In this document: positions 25,990 to 35,023 of the stretch, piece after piece | Position numbering within the stretch: the first letter of the stretch is position 1 | Layout of the letters: every line of letters begins with the position of its first letter | Origin: Bacteroidales bacterium | GTDB taxonomy: Bacteria > Bacteroidota > Bacteroidia > Bacteroidales > UBA932 | Assembly (NCBI GenBank): GCA_017399865.1 | Contig: JAFQAT010000012.1 | Span: 1-64,000 of the forward strand | DNA length: 64,000 nucleotides | Reading direction: 5' to 3' | Program-made: the position numbers and the translations under genes | Notes under the pieces: model-generated | Databases searched by the model: none | The model's input: the letters and a program-made list of their open reading frames with translations, nothing else | Told to the model about the DNA's origin: nothing

Positions 25990-26647
25990 CAGTAAGCGTT
26001 CCATCTTCCACCTTGAACAGCACATTATTCCCCGCAAAGGAGAGGCCGTAGACCCTGTCAGGATCGTCGTGGTAAGAAGGGCGCGGATCAAGTGACAGGA
26101 CTTCAATCAAAGCCGGGACGGCAGTCTTGTCCTTCATCCTGCCAGCCAGATCTTCGGACAGAACGACCTGAAGAGTCCTCTCCGAAAGACTGTCCACATA
26201 GCCGCAGGACGCTTCAGGACGGCAATCAGCATATTTTATATATGGCTTTATATCATAAACAGGAGTTCCGTCCATAAGATCGGCTCCCTTCACGTGGATT
26301 ACCGGGCCATCCTTCGGATCGAATTCAATACGCTCCAGTCCGACACATGACAATCCCAAGGCGTTCGGCCTGAAAGGAGACCTTGTCGCAAAGACTCCCA
26401 TATGCCCGTTGCCGCCGAGTCTCGGAGGACGTACCGTCGGCTGCCAGCCGGACTTTCGGTTTGCAGAGAACTCCCATATAAGCCAGATATGCGAAAAACC
26501 ATCAAGTCCTCTGACTGCGTCAAAATTACGGTATTCCGGTTCGAATACAATGCGGGCCTGCAGATTTGCTGCAAGCCCGCTCTGACGCGGAATTCCGAAC
26601 TTTTCGGGGAATTCCGTCCTTATGTGTGCAATAGGATTTATCTCCAC
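25973..26647 (-). CDS. trmO: tRNA-Thr N6-threonylcarbamoyladenosine 37 methyltransferase TrmO
   Basis: The 224-residue protein starts INPIAHIRTEFPEKFGIPRQ and has SHIWLIWEFS and GVFATRSPFRPNALGLS, the SAM-binding UPF0066 beta-barrel signatures. A C-terminal extension follows with YDIKPYIKYAD, DPRPSYHDDPDRVYGL. TrmO methylates t6A37 in tRNA-Thr. It follows nhaA by 4 bases. Confidence 0.92.
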   Translation of the reverse strand: MEINPIAHIRTEFPEKFGIPRQSGLAANLQARIVFEPEYRNFDAVRGLDGFSHIWLIWEFSANRKSGWQPTVRPPRLGGNGHMGVFATRSPFRPNALGLSCVGLERIEFDPKDGPVIHVKGADLMDGTPVYDIKPYIKYADCRPEASCGYVDSLSERTLQVVLSEDLAGRMKDKTAVPALIEVLSLDPRPSYHDDPDRVYGLSFAGNNVLFKVEDGTLTVVGIE

Positions 26648-26651
26648 CTTG

Positions 26652-28007
26652 TTACTTTTCCTTTGGAAGTGTGTAATTCAAGAGTACACAGCCAATGACA
26701 GCAGATACGACTGAACCTACAAGAACGCCAAGCTTCGCCTGATCAAGAAGAGCTGCGCCTGCCGCACCAAGGCCTGCATACGAAAGGTCGGCGATGAACA
26801 TGGACACTGTGAATCCGATACCGCAGACCACGCAGACGCTGGCGAATGCCTTCCAGGTTGTATTCTTTGGCAGGGTAACCACTCCAAGACGTACTGCAAT
26901 CCATGAGAATGAGAACACTCCGACGAACTTTCCAAGAACGAGTCCGAGCATTACAGAGAGTCCTACACCGCTGAAAAGACTGCCTACGCTCATTCCTGCA
27001 ACGCACACACCGGCATTTGCAAATGCGAAGAGAGGAATTACGATGAAGTTTATGAGGAAGTGGAGGTTGTCCTCAAGGTCCTGGAGAGGGCTGATCATCT
27101 TGTCGGCTGCCGACTCGATGCTCTTGAGAGTATGGATCTCCTCATTCGAAAGAACGATCGTATTGTGCTGTTCGTCGATGTCTATCACAGGGAACTTGTT
27201 TACGTTCTCGCGGATACGCTCAAGATAGTGGCCTGTTCCCTTTTTGAGGGTCGCAGGAATGCAGAAAGCAGTCACAACACCGGCTATGGTAGCATGGATG
27301 CCGGAATTAAGCATAGTGTACCAGAGCACAAGTCCGATGATCACATAGAACGCCTTTGAACGACACTTCAGGATGTTTCCGAGAACCATCACAAGCACAC
27401 ATGCGAGCGAAAGGATGATGAACATCGTGTCGATGTGCGAGGTGTAGAACAATGCGATCACAATGATTCCGCCAAGGTCATCGGCAACTGCAAGAGCAGC
27501 AAGGAAAATCTTAAGTCCAAGCGGAACTCGTGTCTTGAAGCTTGCAAGCACTCCCAAAGAGAATGCAATGTCGGTCGCCATAGGGATGGCAAGACCTCTC
27601 TGCATTGCAGCATCGCCAGGACACAAGATATAGAACACCAGGACAGGAACTATCATTCCGCCGCAAGCTCCGATAATAGGAAGCAGGGCCTTTTCGCGTG
27701 TAGAGAGCTCTCCTACACGGATTTCTCTCTTGATTTCAAGTCCTACAGAAAGGAAGAATATCGCCATAAGGAAGTCGTTGATCACGGCACCGAGGGACAT
27801 TGCATGCCCGTTATGGCTGAAGAAGTTGAAGTTTCCGATAGAGAAGCTTACAGGATTCTGCCAAAGATTGAAATACCAGTCCTTGACAACTGGAATGTTC
27901 GCGCAGGCAAGAGCTGCGATCGTAAAGAAAATTAGCACGGCACTGGATGAAACGTGCTCTTTAAGTTTGCTTAAAAAACTATAATTTACTGACTGCGTCT
28001 GTGGCAT
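26652..28007 (-). CDS. nhaA: Na+/H+ antiporter NhaA
   Basis: The 451-residue membrane protein has the NhaA ion-binding aspartates Asp176-Asp177 in LAVADDLGGI and Asp146 in MATDIAFS. SVGLEIKREI is also typical. It exchanges cytoplasmic Na+ for H+, which fits a strain that also runs a sodium-pumping decarboxylase (52213-55754). It is the first gene of nhaA-trmO, with a TACATTTG -7 box at 28055. Confidence 0.93.
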   Translation of the reverse strand: MPQTQSVNYSFLSKLKEHVSSSAVLIFFTIAALACANIPVVKDWYFNLWQNPVSFSIGNFNFFSHNGHAMSLGAVINDFLMAIFFLSVGLEIKREIRVGELSTREKALLPIIGACGGMIVPVLVFYILCPGDAAMQRGLAIPMATDIAFSLGVLASFKTRVPLGLKIFLAALAVADDLGGIIVIALFYTSHIDTMFIILSLACVLVMVLGNILKCRSKAFYVIIGLVLWYTMLNSGIHATIAGVVTAFCIPATLKKGTGHYLERIRENVNKFPVIDIDEQHNTIVLSNEEIHTLKSIESAADKMISPLQDLEDNLHFLINFIVIPLFAFANAGVCVAGMSVGSLFSGVGLSVMLGLVLGKFVGVFSFSWIAVRLGVVTLPKNTTWKAFASVCVVCGIGFTVSMFIADLSYAGLGAAGAALLDQAKLGVLVGSVVSAVIGCVLLNYTLPKEK

Positions 28008-28054
28008 GATGATAAATTATAATAGGGTTAGACTTAGTGTTTTCAAAACGGGCG

Positions 28055-28062
28055 CAAATGTA
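28055..28062 (-). promoter_or_regulatory. -7 box of nhaA
   Basis: TACATTTG on the minus strand. It gives a leader of roughly 40 bases. Confidence 0.55.
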
Positions 28063-28094
28063 GTCAATTTTTCAATAGGTTATCGTTTTAAATG

Positions 28095-28125
28095 AAAAAA
28101 AGGCACATCCTCGACGGATGCGCCT
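28095..28125 (-). terminator. Terminator of the ferritin gene
   Basis: AGGCACATCC and GGATGCGCCT pair with one mismatch around a 5-base loop. On the minus strand a run of T follows (28101-28095). Confidence 0.85.
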
Positions 28126-28148
28126 CATATTTAATAAAATTGTAACAA

Positions 28149-28670
28149 TTATTCTGCTGTTGCAAGCGGAGAAGGCACGTTATATACCCTTGCCGCAAGT
28201 TCCTTGTCGAGCATGTACATGCCGTACTTGTCACCTTCGACTGACTCGACAGTAAAGATCATGTCCCTTGCAGACTCTTCTTCCTCCACCTGCTCGTCAA
28301 TGAACCAGTTCAGGCGGTTGATCGATGCGAAATCGCGGTCTTCGTTTGCGATGGCTGCAAGATTGTTGATAAGTGATGTAACCTTCTTCTCATGCTCCAA
28401 TGTCTGCTTGAACATGTCGAGGACACTTTCCCATGACGAAGGAACACCTTCAATAGGAAGAAGTTCAACCTTTGCATCACGTGAGTTAAGATAGTTCATG
28501 AAGATGCGGGCATGCGCCTGCTCTTCCTGGAACTGCACATAGAACCAGTTTGCTACTCCCTTGTAACCTTTAGCCTCTGCATCGAGAGACATTGCAAGAT
28601 AGAGATATGCAGACCAAAGCTCTGCATTTACCTGTGCGTTGATCGCATTATGTAATCGTGTACTTAACAT
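28149..28670 (-). CDS. ftnA: Ferritin
   Basis: The 173-residue four-helix-bundle protein has the complete bacterial ferritin ferroxidase centre at FtnA positions: Glu17, Glu50, His53, Glu94, Gln127 and Glu130. It oxidises Fe(II) and stores iron in a 24-mer. I start at MLSTRLHNAI because the family begins there and the promoter box at 28710-28717 makes the longer frame (from 28712) impossible. Confidence 0.93.
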   Translation of the reverse strand: MLSTRLHNAINAQVNAELWSAYLYLAMSLDAEAKGYKGVANWFYVQFQEEQAHARIFMNYLNSRDAKVELLPIEGVPSSWESVLDMFKQTLEHEKKVTSLINNLAAIANEDRDFASINRLNWFIDEQVEEEESARDMIFTVESVEGDKYGMYMLDKELAARVYNVPSPLATAE

Positions 28671-28709
28671 AGCTGATATAGTTTTAGTCGTTTGGATTCT
28701 TTGTTGATG

Positions 28710-28741
28710 CAAAAATAAATCTAATTTTCCGAATATCCAAA
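28710..28741 (-). promoter_or_regulatory. Perfect consensus promoter of the ferritin gene
   Basis: On the minus strand TTTG (28738-28741), 20 bases, TATTTTTG (28710-28717). It gives a leader of about 35 bases. Confidence 0.8.
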
Positions 28742-28852
28742 TTTATTTTGAATTATTCTAATTTAGGTAAATTTATCGGCAAAACATACCAATAATCGGA
28801 AAGTAATTCGTACCTTCGGGCCATAAAACAGTACTAAACCGACAAACACCTT

Positions 28853-30220
28853 ATGTCACAGACTAAAGGAAAATTCAAGAAAGCCATGCGTCCGATAGAC
28901 GTATGGGGACTTGCTCTCGGCGCAATCATCGGATGGGGATGCTTCGTTCTTCCCGGCAGCGCATTTCTTCCTAAAGCAGGTCCTTTAGGAACAGCGATAG
29001 GAATGCTGATCGGAGCCTTTCTGATTATCGTAATAGCACTCAGCTATGGTTACCTGATCCGAAAGTTTCCTGTAAGCGGAGGAGAATTCATCTATACAAA
29101 AGAAACGATCGGCAAAAGGAACGCCTTCGTCTGCGGATGGGGAATGATACTGGCCTACTGGAGTCTTATTCCGCTGAACGCCACGGCATTGGCCCTGATC
29201 AGCCGCTATCTCTTCCCGGGAATAGTCCAGCAGGGACTCCTCTATCAGATCGCAGGATGGGATGTCTACGCAGGAGAGGTCATACTTGCCTCCGCCTTCA
29301 TCATCATCATGGCAATCATCAACATCCGGGGCATAAAGGAAGCTGCATGGCTCCAGACAGCAATCGCACTTACCCTGGTAGGCTGCATCTGCATCGTGAC
29401 ATTCATCATAATGGGATCCGCCGACTGGTCAAACCTTTCACCTGGTTTCCCTGACGGAAGAAGGTGGTGGAAAGGCGTGTTCAGCATCGTGGCAATGGCC
29501 CCATGGGCTTTCATCGGATTCGACTGCATACCTCAAAGTGCGGAAGAATACAACTTCAGCCACAAGAAATCCACAAGCATCATGATATCGGCGATCCTGG
29601 TCGCTGCAATCCTTTATATAGCAGTATGTTCAGTAACGGCTGTAGGACTGAAGCCATGGCAGGATCTCCTTGCGGACAGAAACAACTGGCCTACAGGCCA
29701 TGTGGTCCGCAATACAATAGGACTGGCAGGACTTGTAGTGCTCGGAATCGCCATGTTCTGCGCAGTTGTTTCGGGAATGAATGCATTCTACATATCGACC
29801 TCCCGTCTGATGTACGCTATGGCAAACGAGGGAAGCCTTCCTAAATGGTTCGGACACCTGTCTCCTAAGTACGGAACTCCAAAGAACGCGATTCTTTTCA
29901 CTATGGCTGCCAGCCTGTTCGCTCCATGGTTCGGACGAGAGATACTCATCTGGATTGTGGACATGACCAGCGTGGGTGCTGCAATAGTTTTCGCATATAC
30001 CACTGCCTCTGCAGCAATTCTCGCAAAGCGCAGCCACGACAGAAAGCAGATGTGGACTGGAATAATCGGATGCATATTCTCGCTGTTCTTCCTTTCACTC
30101 CTGATAATTCCCGGAATGCCCGGTTACCTTTCATTCCAGAGCCGCGTGGTGCTTGTAGCCTGGATTGCCATAGGAGTATTGTTTTATCTAAATATTCGAA
30201 AGACATATGTCAGACAATAG
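28853..30220 (+). CDS. APC-family amino acid permease
   Basis: The 455-residue protein has 12 predicted membrane helices and the APC helix-1 motif GLALGAIIGWGCFVLPG, then APWAFIGFDCIP in helix 6. The substrate is unknown. Its 3' end overlaps the acyltransferase gene by 14 bases, so it leads a permease-glsA-glsB operon. A weak -7-like box TACCTTCG lies at 28811-28818. Confidence 0.85.
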   Translation: MSQTKGKFKKAMRPIDVWGLALGAIIGWGCFVLPGSAFLPKAGPLGTAIGMLIGAFLIIVIALSYGYLIRKFPVSGGEFIYTKETIGKRNAFVCGWGMILAYWSLIPLNATALALISRYLFPGIVQQGLLYQIAGWDVYAGEVILASAFIIIMAIINIRGIKEAAWLQTAIALTLVGCICIVTFIIMGSADWSNLSPGFPDGRRWWKGVFSIVAMAPWAFIGFDCIPQSAEEYNFSHKKSTSIMISAILVAAILYIAVCSVTAVGLKPWQDLLADRNNWPTGHVVRNTIGLAGLVVLGIAMFCAVVSGMNAFYISTSRLMYAMANEGSLPKWFGHLSPKYGTPKNAILFTMAASLFAPWFGREILIWIVDMTSVGAAIVFAYTTASAAILAKRSHDRKQMWTGIIGCIFSLFFLSLLIIPGMPGYLSFQSRVVLVAWIAIGVLFYLNIRKTYVRQ

Positions 30221-31052
30221 AACGGATTACCTGCTCGACATAAACAAGGTTCTGGGACCTGAACTGGTAAAGAAACTTCCGCGTTTCGCGATTAACTTCC
30301 TGAAAAGGCGCATCCACCAGGATGACATCAACGGATGCATCATGACGGCGGAACACTATAAAGGAGTAGGTTTCTTTGACGAGGCACTGAATCATCTCAA
30401 CATAACCTTCAAGATACGTGGCGAGGAGAATCTTGACCTCAGCAAAAGATACCTTTTCGTGTGCAACCACCCTCTGGGAGGCCCAGAGGCTCTCATCATC
30501 GGCTCGGTATTCCGCAGGCTCTACGGTGACGGCTTCATGGTACCGGTGAACCATATTCTGGCGAACCTCAAGCCGCTCAGGGAGTTCTTCGTTCCAGTAA
30601 AGGTATACAGCTCGCGCCAGAGCCGCGAACTGGGAGGTCAGATTGCAGAAATGTTCCAGTCGGACAGGCAGGTGCTTGTATTCCCGGCCGGACTCTGCGC
30701 CAGAAAGATCAAGGGCAAGGTGACGGAAATGCCTTGGAAGAAGATGTTCGTGACCCAGGCAAAGAGGTATGAGCGAGACGTCGTTCCTATGCATATTTCG
30801 GGATTCAACTCGAAGAAGTTCTTCTTCTTCACAAAGCTCAGCATGTTCCTCAAGCTGAAGTTCAACATCGGAATGCTCTTCCTTGTGGACGAACTCTTCA
30901 AGAAGAGCGGCGAGGAATTCATCATCACGATAGGAAAGCCTGTCCCATACACGACATTCGACAAATCCAAGACCGACATCCAGTGGGCAGCAGAGATACA
31001 GAATCAGGTCAAGAAGCTGTCTGAAGGCAACGGATGCCCTCCCAACATGTAA
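30207..31052 (+). CDS. glsA: PlsC-like O-acyltransferase, probable GlsA of glycine-lipid synthesis
   Basis: The 281-residue protein carries the acyltransferase motif as VCNHPLGGPEAL: a His followed after five residues by Glu, a Bacteroidota variation on HX4D. The second motif is VFPAGLCARKIKGKV. Placed directly before the GNAT-type N-acyltransferase, it matches the glsA-glsB pair of Bacteroides. There GlsB N-acylates glycine and GlsA adds the second acyl chain to form glycine lipids. The assignment rests on motif and order. Confidence 0.78.
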   Translation: MSDNRTDYLLDINKVLGPELVKKLPRFAINFLKRRIHQDDINGCIMTAEHYKGVGFFDEALNHLNITFKIRGEENLDLSKRYLFVCNHPLGGPEALIIGSVFRRLYGDGFMVPVNHILANLKPLREFFVPVKVYSSRQSRELGGQIAEMFQSDRQVLVFPAGLCARKIKGKVTEMPWKKMFVTQAKRYERDVVPMHISGFNSKKFFFFTKLSMFLKLKFNIGMLFLVDELFKKSGEEFIITIGKPVPYTTFDKSKTDIQWAAEIQNQVKKLSEGNGCPPNM

Positions 31053-31064
31053 AAAACTGACAAT

Positions 31065-32021
31065 ATGTTACCACCGATCATAGACCCAGTAGATATAGCT
31101 CTCCTGAAGAAGGAACTCAACGACGACACATTCCTCCGCACGACAAACCGCGGCAACAATGAGATATATGTTGTAAACAACGAGAACTCCCCTAACGTGC
31201 TAAGGGAAATCGGCCGTCTTCGCGAGGTTTCTTTCCGAGCTGTCGGCGGCGGAAGCGGAAAGGATTGCGACCTGGACCATTTCGACCTGGACGACAAGGC
31301 ATGCTTCCAGCTGGTTGTCTGGAATCCGGAAGCCGACGAGATCATCGGAGGCTACAGGTTCACCAGGTGGAAGATGGCCTCGTTCCATGAAAACGGCCAG
31401 CCATTCGTAAACACCGAGCATCTTTTCGACTTCTCACAGGAATTCATCGACGAGTATTTCCCATACTGCATCGAAATGGCAAGGGCATTCGTACAGCCGA
31501 AATACCAGTCTGCACAGGCAGGACGCAAGGCATTGTTCGCGCTGGACAACCTTTGGGACGGAATAGGAGGCCTCGTCGCTTCCGATCCTACAGTGAAATA
31601 TCTGGCAGGAAAGGTGACCATCTACAGTTCAAGCCCTGAACTCAGCCGAAAGGCCATGGTATATTATCTGGACATGTGCTTCGGAGACCGAAAGGGGCTG
31701 ATCACATCAAAGAACCCTGAGACCTGCACTCCTGAACAGGTCGAAATGTTCCAGGAACTCTTTACCGGAGCAAACTACAAGGAGAACTATCAGATACTGA
31801 ACAATTATGTCAAGTCGTTCGGAGACACGATACCTCCGCTGATCCACTCATACATCGGTCTGTCAGAAACAATGAAGACATTCGGAACGACCTTCGATCC
31901 GGATTTCGGGGACTGCTATGACACTGCAATGATGATAACCATCGCGGACATCTACGAAGAGAAGGCCGCAAGGTACATCAGTTCATACCACTCATGCAGG
32001 GAAAGGTTCAAGCCGGAATAA
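31065..32021 (+). CDS. glsB: GNAT-type N-acyltransferase, probable GlsB (glycine lipid / commendamide synthesis)
   Basis: The 318-residue protein resembles the OlsB-like/hemolysin-type acyltransferase group: IGRLREVSFRAVGGGSG, DEIIGGYRF and CIEMARAFVQPKYQ. In Bacteroides the homologous enzyme transfers a 3-hydroxy-acyl chain from acyl-ACP to glycine, giving commendamide-type lipids. It is 12 bases behind glsA. The 3' end overlaps the convergent methyltransferase gene by 14 bases. Confidence 0.8.
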   Translation: MLPPIIDPVDIALLKKELNDDTFLRTTNRGNNEIYVVNNENSPNVLREIGRLREVSFRAVGGGSGKDCDLDHFDLDDKACFQLVVWNPEADEIIGGYRFTRWKMASFHENGQPFVNTEHLFDFSQEFIDEYFPYCIEMARAFVQPKYQSAQAGRKALFALDNLWDGIGGLVASDPTVKYLAGKVTIYSSSPELSRKAMVYYLDMCFGDRKGLITSKNPETCTPEQVEMFQELFTGANYKENYQILNNYVKSFGDTIPPLIHSYIGLSETMKTFGTTFDPDFGDCYDTAMMITIADIYEEKAARYISSYHSCRERFKPE

Positions 32022-32736
32022 GTCTGGCAAGATAGTCATAATGCTCTCCTTCGGCGACAAGCTCCGCCTTGAAGCCGTTTTCCTCAGCATAATAAGCAAG
32101 GGTGTTGAAATCGAGATAAAGCCAGTCAAAAGGTTCTCCGACAACATCCTTGTATTGCATCTGATAGTCAAGCTGACCGTAATAATCGTCGGCCAGGTCG
32201 ATCATCAGGCTACCATCCTCTTCTTCGAACAGATACCTGAGGTCGCTCGAATCGATCAGGACGCACCCGCCTGGCTTCAGCAGGTCCTTCAGTCGGGCAA
32301 AGAACTCCCCGATATTGTCAAGAGTGCCGATTATGCCGGTTCCGTTCATCAGCATCAGGACCGTATCATACCTTTCGCTGAAGTCCGGATCATAGAAATT
32401 GACCTGACTGGCATCGACTCCCCTATCCTTCATGACAGCCACAGAAAGAGGAGAAATGTCTATTGCCTGGGCTTCCTTTCCCATATTCTTCAAAGCCAGG
32501 GAATGGCATCCGGAGCCTGCACCTACATCAAGTATGCGTCCGCCGGCCATCTGAAGAGCTGTACGTTCGAGCGGAGGCATCTGGGAGAAGTCCCTGAAAA
32601 GGTCCGCGACCGGAATCTCATCATCATCAAACATAGAGGAACGCACGACCAAAGTCGCGGCACATCCGTTCTTATGATAATCATATATCGCCGCTCCCAT
32701 CGGATCGGCTATGGCTGAAAGAGTCGGATTATCCAT
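32008..32736 (-). CDS. Class I SAM-dependent methyltransferase
   Basis: The 242-residue protein has the SAM motif ILDVGAGSGCHSLAL, the acidic second strand AIDISPLSV and LLKPGGCVLIDSSD, a standard small-molecule type methyltransferase core. The target is unknown. I start at MDNPTLSAIADP; a six-codon longer frame from 32754 would overlap the upstream gene by 11 bases. It lies 7 bases behind the DUF1593 gene. Confidence 0.8.
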   Translation of the reverse strand: MDNPTLSAIADPMGAAIYDYHKNGCAATLVVRSSMFDDDEIPVADLFRDFSQMPPLERTALQMAGGRILDVGAGSGCHSLALKNMGKEAQAIDISPLSVAVMKDRGVDASQVNFYDPDFSERYDTVLMLMNGTGIIGTLDNIGEFFARLKDLLKPGGCVLIDSSDLRYLFEEEDGSLMIDLADDYYGQLDYQMQYKDVVGEPFDWLYLDFNTLAYYAEENGFKAELVAEGEHYDYLARLIPA

Positions 32737-32743
32737 ATTGTTA

Positions 32744-34183
32744 CTATAATACATTTATTATGATACGACGGTATGAAGTCAGAGCAGGCGTACCGTCATC
32801 CACTACCTCGCAGACGATATGGACCGTACTTCCGGAAGCATCGGACGGAACCGTTACCTTGGCGACAGACGAAGATCCGCCATCGATTTCCACATCACCT
32901 TTCCATGTGCCGGACTCCGGCATGACCCACCATCTGAAAGCGATTTCATCGCTGTCCGGATCTGACGAAGATGAAGCGTTAAGCACAACCGGCTCGCCTG
33001 GAACGGCATCGATCCTGATGATTTCCAGTCCTTTGGAACGGTTTACCTTGACTATCGGATTCCTGTTTCCTTCACCATACGCTGCCCAATCCATTCTGGC
33101 TGCAAAATTATTGAAAACCGCCGGATAGAAATAGCGTTCGTACTTCTGGGATACGCTCTTTACTTCACCGGAATGGTTGGTAAATGAATATGTGGCTCCG
33201 TCCATTCCCAAGCCCCACCTGAAATATCCGCCCCAGCCTGTCATCTCCGGAACAGACGGATCATGCAGACCGTTAGGGAGTACGTGCAGATATGACGGTG
33301 TGTCGCCTTCCACGCCCCATTTGTTCTTCGGATATATCGCACCGAGATGTCCGTGATTCTGGATATGCTCCGCATACTCGCCCCAGCTTGACGATCCTAT
33401 GGAATTCTGTGAGAGCCAGGCGCTTTCATCCCAAAAGAACATAAGGTCTTCGGAAAGGTCGCGACGCATTTCGAAATGAGAGCTGAAAGGATAGTCGCTA
33501 TGTCTTTGCCCGTATGGAACATCCTGGTCTGTGATCGTATAGACACGGAACTTGCGGAGAAACTCCTTCACCTGCTCTTCCGGACGTTCCTGCTGCACCT
33601 GCCAGATGGCCTGGGCGAAGGTGTTTGCACCGCCCCAGGCGAGGATCCATATCGGTCTGTCATCATCTTCGTCTGCAAGACGTATGATATGGTCGCTTCC
33701 GGCAGAACGGTTGGCCTCCCCTATCTTGGCACGTCCCAGTTCAAGGCTTCCAAGCATTGCACGGCTTCTCATGTACTCGGCGCTCGGCCAATAACCGATC
33801 TTCTGCTTTCCGAGCTCCCGCTCCAGCTTCATGAATGATTTCTGCGAATTCCTCTTCATAAGGTTCGGCAGATCCTTTTCATATGCATTTATGGTGACGG
33901 CAAGACTGTCCTTCCATCCGGTTGGATAAGGACGTCCGCTGCTGTTCCAGCCTCCGGAGGTGATAAGCCCTTCGATTTCAAACAGGTCGGCATGTGCCAT
34001 GAGCCTGATCATCGACTCCATGTCGTCAGGCTCGATATCGCCAGGAGCGATATCCGTGAGCACTACGATCCTGGGCTTCAGACCAAATCCGTCATACATG
34101 TCCTTCGGACGGCCCAAGCAACTCACATGTGGAAGCAGAAACGAAAGGGAGAACACTATCAGTGTCAGTAATCCTTTATTCAT
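32744..34183 (-). CDS. DUF1593 secreted nucleoside-hydrolase-like protein
   Basis: The 479-residue protein has a signal peptide, then RIVVLTDIAPGDIEPDDMESM, the DUF1593 signature that resembles the calcium-binding start of nucleoside hydrolases, and ILAWGGANTFAQAI. The last about 100 residues form a beta-sandwich (cadherin-like) domain with SSSSDPDSDEIAFRWWV. Related proteins sit in polysaccharide-degradation loci as sugar-binding or glycosidase proteins. The substrate is unknown. MHMNKG at 34189 is an alternative start. Confidence 0.82.
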   Translation of the reverse strand: MNKGLLTLIVFSLSFLLPHVSCLGRPKDMYDGFGLKPRIVVLTDIAPGDIEPDDMESMIRLMAHADLFEIEGLITSGGWNSSGRPYPTGWKDSLAVTINAYEKDLPNLMKRNSQKSFMKLERELGKQKIGYWPSAEYMRSRAMLGSLELGRAKIGEANRSAGSDHIIRLADEDDDRPIWILAWGGANTFAQAIWQVQQERPEEQVKEFLRKFRVYTITDQDVPYGQRHSDYPFSSHFEMRRDLSEDLMFFWDESAWLSQNSIGSSSWGEYAEHIQNHGHLGAIYPKNKWGVEGDTPSYLHVLPNGLHDPSVPEMTGWGGYFRWGLGMDGATYSFTNHSGEVKSVSQKYERYFYPAVFNNFAARMDWAAYGEGNRNPIVKVNRSKGLEIIRIDAVPGEPVVLNASSSSDPDSDEIAFRWWVMPESGTWKGDVEIDGGSSSVAKVTVPSDASGSTVHIVCEVVDDGTPALTSYRRIIINVL

Positions 34184-34206
34184 ATGCATTTATTGAATTA
34201 ACAGGG

Positions 34207-34244
34207 TAAAGATAGTCAAAATCAGCAGTATTTACTTATCTTTA
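34207..34244. promoter_or_regulatory. Divergent near-consensus -7 boxes
   Basis: TATCTTTA occurs on the minus strand (34207-34214) and on the plus strand (34237-34244), between the DUF1593 and nitroreductase genes. Each has A in place of the final G of TAnnTTTG. Confidence 0.45.
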
Positions 34245-34272
34245 CATCTATAAATCATCAGATAAAGACATT

Positions 34273-34896
34273 ATGAAGACCTTCAATCTTATCATCGCGG
34301 GAGTCTGCCTGATGGCGGCAGTTTCCTGCAATCAGGCCCGCAATACGGAGCAGGCAACATCAGAATATGAGAATGCGGTCATCGAGAACATGATGACACG
34401 ACGCAGCATCCGCCAGTATACAGGAGTCCCTGTAAAGCGCGAAACAATGCAGACTATCCTCGAATGCGGAATCAACGCCCCTAACGGCATGAACAAGCAG
34501 TCGTGGGAAGTTCGTGTCGTGGATGACGCGGAAGTGATGAAGGAAATCATCGGCATGATGGCTGCAGCGAATCCTTCTGTTGATCCCGGTGCTGTAAAAG
34601 GATGCTTCAGAGGAGCTCCTACCATGATATTTATCGCGAATGACCCGTCTTACGACTGCTCCCCTATCGATTGCGGACTTCTTTCAGAGAACATCATGCT
34701 TTCGGGATGGTCACTCGGAGTAGGTTCGGTCTGCCTCGGAAGTCCTGTCAGATTCCTGAACAACTCTCCTGAAGCCATCGCACGCCTCGGCTTCAGCGAA
34801 GGATACACACCAATCATCTGCATCGGAATGGGATATCCGGCAGAAACCCCTGACGCCAAGCCTCGCGATCCGGGCAAAGTCAGATTCGTGGAATAG
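34273..34896 (+). CDS. Nitroreductase-family lipoprotein
   Basis: The 207-residue protein has a lipoprotein signal (IIAGVCLMAAVSC, lipid-anchored Cys19). A nitroreductase fold follows: MMTRRSIRQYTGVPVKRE, FMN-binding NAPNGMNKQSWEV and GLGVGSVCLG-like SLGVGSVCLG. These are FMN-dependent NAD(P)H oxidoreductases. An exported, lipid-anchored version is unusual, since NAD(P)H is cytoplasmic, but this form is recurrent in Bacteroidota. A palindromic element follows. Confidence 0.83.
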   Translation: MKTFNLIIAGVCLMAAVSCNQARNTEQATSEYENAVIENMMTRRSIRQYTGVPVKRETMQTILECGINAPNGMNKQSWEVRVVDDAEVMKEIIGMMAAANPSVDPGAVKGCFRGAPTMIFIANDPSYDCSPIDCGLLSENIMLSGWSLGVGSVCLGSPVRFLNNSPEAIARLGFSEGYTPIICIGMGYPAETPDAKPRDPGKVRFVE

Positions 34897-34916
34897 TCGC
34901 CGGACTGCAGAATAAA

Positions 34917-35007
34917 AACTGTGGGTCTTGATGCAGGTGACATGCCACCCCGGCTAGGGGGATACCCTCGAAGAGGGAGGGGGTCACCGGAATCAAGGTC
35001 CACAGTT
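34917..35007. repeat. Palindromic element, copy B, in the loop of an intergenic terminator-like hairpin
   Basis: The outer arms AACTGTGGGTCTTGAT (34917-34932) and ATCAAGGTCCACAGTT (34992-35007) pair over 16 bp with two G-T wobbles. On the minus strand TTTTTATT follows, so this is a likely terminator for the flavodiiron gene. Inside, GGTGAC/GTCACC (34936-34941, 34983-34988) bounds the shared core (34943-34961) and an internal CCCTC/GAGGG stem. Confidence 0.85.
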
Positions 35008-35023
35008 GTTATATGTAACTCTA

